A stretch of DNA of 6,017 nucleotides, taken from Candidatus Zixiibacteriota bacterium (GTDB lineage: Bacteria > Zixibacteria > MSB-5A5 > GN15 > JACZUZ01). The translations under genes and the position numbers were made by a program. The stretch lies in assembly GCA_022563625.1 (NCBI GenBank), contig JADFNA010000118.1, positions 1 through 6,017 of the forward strand, in the 5' to 3' direction. Under the pieces are notes generated by a model. The model was given only the letters and a program-made list of their open reading frames with translations, ran no database searches and had not been told where the DNA came from. How positions within the stretch are numbered: position 1 is the first letter of the stretch; each line of letters begins with the position of its first letter. Below are positions 1 through 5,325 of the stretch, one piece after another.

Positions 1-1
1 G

Positions 2-265
2 GCCGTCGACGCGGTCCAGGCGATCACACCAGTCACGACCAGTTCTGATCCATTGGTGCGCCGTGCAGCGGTCGAGGCATTGGGTATGCTTACCCAACGC
101 CAGGTGAAACTGGATGCAGCGGTAGTCGACGCACTGTCGCGTGCGCTTTACGACGAGGATGCCATCGTCGTCCCCGTGTCCGGCGAAGTGAACGATCTGC
201 GGGGAGTGGTCCAGGAGGCCCCGTCGCAGGTCGCTGATCTTTGCGGCAAAACGCTTGTTAAGTAG
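2..265 (+). CDS. HEAT-repeat-like protein, C-terminal fragment (5' end outside window)
   Basis: The frame is open from the left edge to a TAG stop at 263-265, giving 87 visible residues. A TTG at 53 could be read as a start, but the frame continues upstream with similar sequence (AVDAVQAITPVTTSSDP), so this is most likely the tail of a longer gene. The stretch DPLVRRAAVEALGML (around 47-91) has the pattern of a HEAT or PBS-lyase-type HEAT repeat: Asp-Pro turn, VRRAA helix, EALG helix. A second weaker helix (VVDALSRALYDEDAIV) follows. The last 30 residues have no repeat pattern. Such repeats form alpha-solenoids used for protein binding; no enzyme motif is visible and no specific function can be given. 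The gene converges on the - strand cofactor cluster, with 30 bases between the stop codons, so it is a separate transcription unit. Assignment to the HEAT superfamily rests on one good repeat. Confidence 0.6.
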   Translation, partial: AVDAVQAITPVTTSSDPLVRRAAVEALGMLTQRQVKLDAAVVDALSRALYDEDAIVVPVSGEVNDLRGVVQEAPSQVADLCGKTLVK

Positions 266-295
266 CGGTCCAGGCTGGCAAAAGAAAAGTCCATT
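266..295. other. Short convergent intergenic gap
   Basis: Thirty bases separate the HEAT-like stop (+ strand) from the ccmF stop (- strand). On the - strand it contains a T-rich run (CTTTTCTTTTG), but I see no convincing GC stem directly before it. The small CCAG-G-CTGG palindrome at 270-278 has a one-base centre and cannot form a real hairpin. Any terminator here would have to be weak, Rho-dependent, or lie within the gene ends. Confidence 0.5.
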
Positions 296-2578
296 TCAAC
301 TCGTGACAACCCGTTCCTGATCGGACGAAACTTTCATACTGCTGGCAGTTGGGGAGTCGCGTTTGCTTTTCTTGCGCGGCCCGTGCGACAATGATATGCC
401 GCCGCCTATAAATATTGTCAGCGCCCCCAGCCAGAATAAATTTATTAAAGGTTTAAAAGTCATCTCCACCACCAACACGAGTTGGGGTTCTCTTTCGCGC
501 TGAGGGACAAATTCGCCAATAAATTTTAGCGCAACAGCGCCGTTTTCGGCGTCAATGTTGGTGATAAACACTTCACCTGCGCCGCTGTCAAACGCCGCGC
601 TAATCGGTATCAAACCATCCTGTTGTATCACCAGCGCCGGCCGAATATCCTCAGTCTTGCCGTCATATGATATTGTCACCAGGGCCTCGGCGCGATTCAA
701 TTCACTTTCCTCTTCACCTTCACCCCCATGCGAGGAAACTTCAAACCCGTTAAACGTGATCGCATACTTGCCGAGACTCCCCGTTTGCTCCTTGGCGAGC
801 ATAATTAATCCGGGGTCTTCATCGCCAATCATTTCAAGAGCCAACGGCGCCAGATAAATATCATACAAGAGGCGCTGCTCGACATGCGGCATGCGCATCA
901 CACTGTTATCACGGACCTGCGTTCGGCTGCTGGTGACAGCGACAAATGCGTTTGAACCGTCAGGGTCAGATATGCTGATAAACTGGCTCTCAAAGATACC
1001 GTCGCGCTCGGTACCGGTGAACGTCAAATGATAGCCCATCGCGTGGACCTCTTCTCCCTGGCGAAGCTCAACTTTTGTACCGTTTTCCAGCCCGGCCGAG
1101 ACAGTGGCCCCGACCAGCAAGAGCGCCAGGCCAACATGAATTAAGTATGGCGAAGCGATATACGACTTCTTGCTGCGTTTCCACAGGAAATACGCGTTTG
1201 TCCAAATCGCGGCGGGGGCCAGTGAGAGAATTATCATATATGTTTGCGTATGTATGTCAACGGCAAAAAACAACACAATATACGTCACAACAGCAATTGC
1301 GCCGGCCACCACCAATATCCATCTGCGCTGCACCCCGGAGTCCCATTTGAACGTAGGAAAAAGCGACAGCAAAATAAGAATGGCAATCGCAATCGGATTC
1401 ATGGTGATTTGATAGTATGATATAGCCACCGCCGCCGGGGTATCCGTGAAGCGTGTCAGAAGCGGCGCGGAAGTGCCCAGCAGTGTCAACAGGCCGCCCA
1501 GAAACAGGACAACAACCCCGAGTGTCACCAGATATGAACGTGACGCCACCGTAGAAAATGAAGCGGCCGAACGAATATCATTCCAGCGCCACATGAACAA
1601 ACCGGCGGTTAAGATCATAAAGAAAAACAACCCGCCAATCAGGAAGTTGTTGATACCCAAATCAACGAACGAATGCACCGAAAAGTCTCCCAGCACACCC
1701 GAACGTGTCAAAAATGTGCCGTACAGTACGGACAGAAAGGTCAGACAGACCATGAACATCGAAAATCGGGTCAATCCGCCTTGATGTTTACGGATAAATG
1801 TCGAATGGACCTGTGTGGTCAGGAAAATCCACGGGATGAATGACGAATTCTCCACCGGGTCCCACGCCCAGAATCCACCCCAGCCGAGAGTTTCGTATGC
1901 CCAGTAACCGCCTTCAATCAACGCTATGCCCAGAAACAGCCAGGCGAATAGCGTCCAGCGCCGCGCCTTGTCCACCCAATCATCATACGAGCGCTGAGTA
2001 AGCGCCGTCAGGGCGAACACGAATGGAAACGCTGCGGCGGCAAAGCCAACGAACATGGTTGGCGGATGTATCACCATCCAGTAATTCTGCAGCAGCGGGT
2101 TAAGGCCATTGCCCTCCAGCGGCGTAAACGGCAGCAACTCGAACGGCGATTTCTTAATAACAATTACCATAATCGACAGCAAGATCAGCGAGAGATAAAA
2201 CATCACGCCGTGTTCGTATTTCTTGCCTGCGGTATACATCAGCGGAATGCCCAGAATCGCGATGAACAGCATCCATAAAATGAATGTGCCTTCCTGTCCG
2301 CCCCAGAAAGTTGAGATCAGGTAGTACAGCGGCAGGTCCGTGGAAGAGTAATTGGCGACATATGAAACCGAGAAGTCATGCGTGATAATCAGTGTCATCA
2401 AAATCGCAGACACCGCCAGCAAACACGCAGCGCCAGCCGTGAACAAAACCCTGCCAGGCTTCCGCAGCGCTGCCTTCCCCCGCCATGCCAGGGCATAGCA
2501 TACGGCTGATCCCACAAAAAGGATTAGCGAGTCATAAATGAGAAAATCACCAAGTATTGGCAGAGACATGTCCGTCAC
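296..2578 (-). CDS. ccmF: CcmF-like cytochrome c heme lyase subunit
   Basis: 760-residue polytopic membrane protein that should transfer heme to apocytochrome c on the outer face of the inner membrane (System I, CcmF/NrfE family). About 14-15 hydrophobic segments are visible. The tryptophan-rich WWD signature GWGGFWAWDPVENSSFIPW is at residues 232-250. Other family motifs are HPPTMFVG (171-178), FLTRSGVLGDFSVHSF (289-304) and SPYLIHVGLALLLVG (476-490). A large soluble, presumably periplasmic domain (about 495-708) with an acidic loop (618-627) precedes a last membrane helix (711-730) and a basic tail. By motif comparison with E. coli CcmF, the two periplasmic heme-ligand histidines correspond to H171 and H302 and one transmembrane histidine to H481. 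The other transmembrane histidine, in WGGHEG, is Gln95 here (WGGQEGTF). The length is above the usual ~650, mainly in the soluble domain. The start is uncertain: GTG at 2578 or ATG at 2569 (MSLPILG), neither with a strong ribosome binding site. It lies 18 bases after ispH and is probably cotranscribed. CcsA-type proteins share the WWD motif but are shorter. Confidence 0.93.
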   Translation of the reverse strand: MTDMSLPILGDFLIYDSLILFVGSAVCYALAWRGKAALRKPGRVLFTAGAACLLAVSAILMTLIITHDFSVSYVANYSSTDLPLYYLISTFWGGQEGTFILWMLFIAILGIPLMYTAGKKYEHGVMFYLSLILLSIMVIVIKKSPFELLPFTPLEGNGLNPLLQNYWMVIHPPTMFVGFAAAAFPFVFALTALTQRSYDDWVDKARRWTLFAWLFLGIALIEGGYWAYETLGWGGFWAWDPVENSSFIPWIFLTTQVHSTFIRKHQGGLTRFSMFMVCLTFLSVLYGTFLTRSGVLGDFSVHSFVDLGINNFLIGGLFFFMILTAGLFMWRWNDIRSAASFSTVASRSYLVTLGVVVLFLGGLLTLLGTSAPLLTRFTDTPAAVAISYYQITMNPIAIAILILLSLFPTFKWDSGVQRRWILVVAGAIAVVTYIVLFFAVDIHTQTYMIILSLAPAAIWTNAYFLWKRSKKSYIASPYLIHVGLALLLVGATVSAGLENGTKVELRQGEEVHAMGYHLTFTGTERDGIFESQFISISDPDGSNAFVAVTSSRTQVRDNSVMRMPHVEQRLLYDIYLAPLALEMIGDEDPGLIMLAKEQTGSLGKYAITFNGFEVSSHGGEGEEESELNRAEALVTISYDGKTEDIRPALVIQQDGLIPISAAFDSGAGEVFITNIDAENGAVALKFIGEFVPQREREPQLVLVVEMTFKPLINLFWLGALTIFIGGGISLSHGPRKKSKRDSPTASSMKVSSDQERVVTS

Positions 2579-2596
2579 TCATTTCCGCTCTGTTGG

Positions 2597-3580
2597 TTAA
2601 CTATCCCGGCCTGCGGCCAGTTCGCTGTTTAGCAGCGTAAGTTCATTGTCCCGGCGCTTCTTCTGTGGTCTTACAACTTCAGCGTTGTTCGATAATTCCG
2701 CCAGCCGCTGCACCACACCCTCCACCAAAAACTCAGGGGTCGAGGCCCCCGCGCTGACTCCGATTGTTCGCGGCGGACGATCAGCGCCGTTAGCAAGCCA
2801 TTCGACTTTTATCGACGCTTCATTCTCTATCAGATATGCTTCGCCGCATAGCGCCTCAGCGATATCTCTCAGACGCAGTGAATTCGCCGATGTCTCCGAA
2901 CCAACCACCAGTATCACATCAACCTGATCGGCCAACTTGACTATAGCAGACTGCCGTTGGGTGGTGGCATTGCAGATGGTGTTGAAAATCTTGATCTCGG
3001 GCCACTTCTCCAGCGCGGCCTTTTCGGCTTCCTCGAAAATCGCAACTTCGGCTGTCGCCTGTGATGTCAGCGCAACTTTGTCCGCCAGATCATCCGGCAG
3101 GGCCCTCAGCGCCTCAACTGTCGAGACAACATTGATTCGGCCCGGCAACGCATGTCCGACCACGCCCAGCGTCTCATCATGATGGGCGTCGCCAAAATGA
3201 ATCACATGGTATCCACGCACCATAAGCTTATCGACTATTTCATGTATGCGTGTCACCAGCGGGCAGGTGGCGTCAATGACATTCAGGCCCTTCTTCTCCG
3301 CCTCATCAATAACTTCAGGGGCCACACCGTGCGCTGATATGACGACTGTCCCGCTCTCGACCTCACTGACTTGGAACTTCTGCTTAACACCCGCGTCACG
3401 AAAGCGGTTGACAACTGAATTGTTGTGCACTATCTCTTTGAGGATAGTAACATCACTGGCCACGCCCGCAGCGTCCGCGGCGTCCGCGGCGCCTTCAGCG
3501 GTATCTTCGGCGATGTTGATCGCACGTTTGACACCCATACAAAAACCATGATGGTCGGCAATTACAATTTTTCTTATCAA
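2597..3580 (-). CDS. ispH: 4-hydroxy-3-methylbut-2-enyl diphosphate reductase
   Basis: IspH (LytB) reduces HMBPP to isopentenyl and dimethylallyl diphosphate, the last MEP-pathway step, using an iron-sulfur cluster in the cytoplasm. Length is 327 residues, against 316 in E. coli. The three cluster cysteines are C14 (HGFCMGVKRAI), C106 (DATCPLVTRIH) and C203 (NTICNATTQRQ). Equivalents of E. coli H41, H74, H124 and E126 are H52 (IVHNN), H84 (SAHGV), H134 and E136 (AHHDETLG). The phosphate-binding region is SETSANSLRL, and AGASTPEFL (277-285) is intact. Oddities: QTT is QAT (Ala175), NSSNS is TSANS (Ala232), and an Ala/Asp-rich insertion of about 10 residues lies near 29-42. The start is TTG at 3580: the next in-frame ATG is M15, after the cluster ligand C14, and AAGGA sits 4 bases upstream. 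The hydrophilic C-terminal tail (KKRRDNELTLL) is unconserved. The gene follows lipA by 33 bases and precedes ccmF by 18. Confidence 0.95.
   Translation of the reverse strand: MIRKIVIADHHGFCMGVKRAINIAEDTAEGAADAADAAGVASDVTILKEIVHNNSVVNRFRDAGVKQKFQVSEVESGTVVISAHGVAPEVIDEAEKKGLNVIDATCPLVTRIHEIVDKLMVRGYHVIHFGDAHHDETLGVVGHALPGRINVVSTVEALRALPDDLADKVALTSQATAEVAIFEEAEKAALEKWPEIKIFNTICNATTQRQSAIVKLADQVDVILVVGSETSANSLRLRDIAEALCGEAYLIENEASIKVEWLANGADRPPRTIGVSAGASTPEFLVEGVVQRLAELSNNAEVVRPQKKRRDNELTLLNSELAAGRDS
3471..3488 (-). repeat. 9-bp tandem duplication inside ispH
   Basis: GCGTCCGCG occurs twice back to back on the + strand (3471-3479 and 3480-3488), followed by a partial third copy (GCG). It is in frame and encodes part of the Ala/Asp-rich insertion (AADAADAAGVASD) in the N-terminal region of IspH. 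The repeat unit is a whole number of codons, so copy changes would not break the frame. Confidence 0.85.
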
Positions 3581-3584
3581 AAGA

Positions 3585-3597
3585 TCCTTATCCTCTC
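3585..3597 (-). promoter_or_regulatory. ispH ribosome binding site deciding the TTG start
   Basis: On the - strand the bases before the TTG read GAGAGGATAAGGATCTT. Two purine-rich Shine-Dalgarno candidates are present: GAGAGGA (3597-3591, 10 bases from TTG) and AAGGA (3589-3585, 4 bases from TTG). Together they support translation from the TTG at 3580, the only start that keeps the first iron-sulfur cysteine. Confidence 0.6.
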
Positions 3598-3607
3598 GCT
3601 TCCTTGC

Positions 3608-3627
3608 CGCTCTCTATGCAGAGAGCG
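3608..3627 (-). other. Perfect 8-bp hairpin spanning the lipA stop codon
   Basis: On the - strand transcript CGCTCTCT is followed by a 4-base loop GCAT and then AGAGAGCG, an 8-bp perfect stem. The lipA TAG (3616-3614) begins in the loop and continues into the stem. No U-tract follows; the next bases are GCAAGGAAGCGAGAGG. This is therefore not a standard intrinsic terminator. It may be an intercistronic mRNA structure affecting processing or ispH translation, or chance. Confidence 0.55.
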
Positions 3628-4597
3628 CCGCCGTCTTGTTCAGCAGTTCCTTTGACTGGCTGAAGGCCTTGTAAGACGAGCGCACCAGCGGCCCGGCCTC
3701 AACATGCCCAAAGCCAATATCGTGTCCAATATCAGCCAGTTCAACAAATTCTTCCGGTGGATAGTAGCGTACAACCGGCAGATGCGCCTCCGACGGCCGC
3801 AAATACTGCCCGATAGTCACAAGATCGGTCCCTGTCTCATATATCTGATGGAACAATTCAATGATTTCTTCCCGCGTTTCGCCGAACCCAACCATGAATC
3901 CGGTCTTGACCACAGGCCTCTGTTTATACTCATGCGCGGCGCGAAGGATGTCAAGCGAGCGTTGTAATTTGGCGCCGGGGCGAACACGCCGATACAACCG
4001 GGCAACGGTCTCCACGTTATGCGCAAATACGTCCGGCCGGGCGCCTAGAATATCTAATACCGGCTGCATCTTCCCTCGCATATCCGGAATCAACAATTCC
4101 ACCTTCACCAGCGGGTCGCGCAGGCGCAATTCGCTGAGAGTTGCGACGAAAATTGAAGCGCCGCCGTCCGCCAGATCGTCCCTGGTAACAGAGGTAATGA
4201 CTACCTGTTTTAGTCCCAGTTGCGAAACACCCTCGGCCAGGCGGCGCGGCTCGTCCGTGTCAAGACCTTTCGGCCTGCCGGTCAAGACATCGCAAAACCC
4301 GCAGCCCCGTGTGCAAAGCTTGCCGAGTATCATAAAAGTAGCCGTTCCCTCGCCCCAGCACTCACGAATATTCGGGCAGGCCGCCTCAGAGCACACCGTG
4401 TGCAGATTGTTCTCCCGTATCACACGCCTGACGCGCATATACTCAGGATCAAACCCGGCGGTAATTTTCAGCCACTTTGGCAAACGCGCTGATGTCCGCT
4501 CGACAACAGGCCCGGCGCAGGGAGTCATGGCAGATGTGTCGGCAGCAACCGCAAGTGCGCCTTCTGTCACAGACTGGCTGTATATTTTCCGTTCCAT
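3614..4597 (-). CDS. lipA: Lipoyl synthase (radical SAM)
   Basis: LipA inserts two sulfur atoms into octanoyl groups bound to lipoyl domains (for example of pyruvate dehydrogenase or GcvH), in the cytoplasm. Numbered from the ATG at 4597 (327 residues; E. coli 321), the auxiliary 4Fe-4S ligands are C69, C74 and C80 in CSEAACPNIREC (CX4CX5C). The radical SAM cluster ligands are C95, C99 and C102 in CTRGCGFC (CX3CX2C). The C-terminal RSSY (306-309), which carries the serine ligand of the auxiliary cluster, is intact. RLPKWLKI at 38-45 is the usual N-terminal landmark. Other family motifs are FAHNVETV, TGFMVGFGET and TIGQYLRPS. A longer start, TTG at 4633, adds 12 residues and would place lipA 5 bases after the pdxT stop. 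It has no visible Shine-Dalgarno, whereas the ATG has a modest GAGAG about 9 bases upstream, so I prefer the ATG with moderate confidence. No lipB (octanoyltransferase) is visible in the window. All catalytic features are present and it should be active. Confidence 0.96.
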   Translation of the reverse strand: MERKIYSQSVTEGALAVAADTSAMTPCAGPVVERTSARLPKWLKITAGFDPEYMRVRRVIRENNLHTVCSEAACPNIRECWGEGTATFMILGKLCTRGCGFCDVLTGRPKGLDTDEPRRLAEGVSQLGLKQVVITSVTRDDLADGGASIFVATLSELRLRDPLVKVELLIPDMRGKMQPVLDILGARPDVFAHNVETVARLYRRVRPGAKLQRSLDILRAAHEYKQRPVVKTGFMVGFGETREEIIELFHQIYETGTDLVTIGQYLRPSEAHLPVVRYYPPEEFVELADIGHDIGFGHVEAGPLVRSSYKAFSQSKELLNKTAALSA

Positions 4598-4638
4598 CCG
4601 GGTTGTCTCTCGTGGGCTCTTGTCAGGCGGCAAAACGT

Positions 4639-5286
4639 CTATGAAACGTTCTGGCGTGTTTTTGCAGAAATCCTATTCAGGCCGGGCATGACCATGCGCT
4701 CGACAAAAAACTGTGTCAACGCCGTGTTATTTGTCAATTCACTATGAAAACTCGACGCCAGAATATTTCCCCGCCGCACCAGGACCGCATCAGACCCGCG
4801 CCTGGCCAGAGTCATCACTCCTTCACCGACACGGACAATCCGCGGCGCTCGAATATAACACGCTTCAATAGTAAATGATACACCGCCGTCAGAAACCGTG
4901 ACAGGCTCCTCAAAGGAGCGCACCTGCCGTCCAAAGGCGTTGCGGGCCACCGATATATCCAGCGCGCCCAGGGGTGTAAAGCTGACACCCTGAGCGTCAG
5001 GGCTTGTAACAATCTCGCTGGCCAGCAGAATCAAACCGGCGCAGCTACCCCAAACCGGCGCTGAGCGGACAAACTCGATCACCGGCTGGCGCATCTGAAA
5101 ACTGTCCAGAAGATGAGAAATAGTGGATGATTCTCCGCCTGGCAATATCAGCGCATCGATACCGATTAAATCCTCGGCCGAGCGGACTTCGCATCCTTCC
5201 GCGCCGACCGATTCCAGCGCCTGCAAATGCCGCGCAAAATCCCCCTGAAGGGCCAGAACTCCGATTCGCGGGTCCGAGCCTGACAT
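4639..5286 (-). CDS. pdxT: PLP synthase glutaminase subunit
   Basis: PdxT hydrolyses glutamine and channels ammonia to PdxS for pyridoxal 5'-phosphate synthesis. It is a class I (triad) glutamine amidotransferase. From the ATG at 5286 it has 215 residues, slightly longer than the usual 190-200. Landmarks in order are IGVLALQGDF near the N-terminus, LPGGESSTI, the nucleophile elbow GSCAGLILLA (C82), ARNAFGRQVRSFE, YIRAPRI, and SFHSEL carrying H181 and E183. The Cys-His-Glu triad is complete; SFHSEL differs from the common SFHPEL by Ser for Pro. Three starts are possible: TTG 5304, ATG 5301 and ATG 5286. ATG 5286 has GGAG (5295-5292) with a 5-base spacer and leaves the usual short lead before IGVLALQGD. 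ATG 5301 has GAGGG 4 bases upstream and is a real alternative. The gene follows pdxS directly, the standard pdxST arrangement. Confidence 0.95.
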   Translation of the reverse strand: MSGSDPRIGVLALQGDFARHLQALESVGAEGCEVRSAEDLIGIDALILPGGESSTISHLLDSFQMRQPVIEFVRSAPVWGSCAGLILLASEIVTSPDAQGVSFTPLGALDISVARNAFGRQVRSFEEPVTVSDGGVSFTIEACYIRAPRIVRVGEGVMTLARRGSDAVLVRRGNILASSFHSELTNNTALTQFFVERMVMPGLNRISAKTRQNVS

Positions 5287-5305
5287 ATTCGCTCCAGCCA
5301 TCAAG

Positions 5306-5325
5306 CCCTCTTAATGCCCCTCTTA
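5306..5325 (-). promoter_or_regulatory. Duplicated Shine-Dalgarno-like element at the pdxS/pdxT junction
   Basis: On the - strand TAAGAGGG occurs twice with a 12-base period: at 5325-5318, where its TAA is the pdxS stop, and at 5313-5306, just before the TTG/ATG pair at 5304/5301. Each copy carries a GAGGG ribosome-binding core. The second is suitably placed for ATG 5301; the first is too far (more than 15 bases) to serve it directly. Confidence 0.5.

Noticed and set aside
270..278. CCAGGCTGG palindrome between the convergent stops as a terminator
   Set aside because: The stem is 4 bp with a single-base centre, so no hairpin can form. The nearby T-rich run on the - strand has no proper GC stem before it.
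555..1784. Several + strand open frames of 80-112 codons opposite ccmF
   Set aside because: They are antisense shadows of a strongly supported membrane protein; their translations are low-complexity, rich in Pro/Arg/Ser, and show no family motifs.
3608..3627. Intrinsic terminator after lipA
   Set aside because: The stem is good but no run of U follows on the - strand, and the hairpin overlaps the lipA stop with ispH only 33 bases away. It is better listed as an mRNA structure of unknown role.
3861..4691. Long + strand open frame of 276 codons opposite lipA
   Set aside because: It lies antisense to a fully recognisable LipA and its translation is Ser/Arg/Thr-rich with no recognisable domain. 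It is the mirror of lipA codon usage, not a gene.
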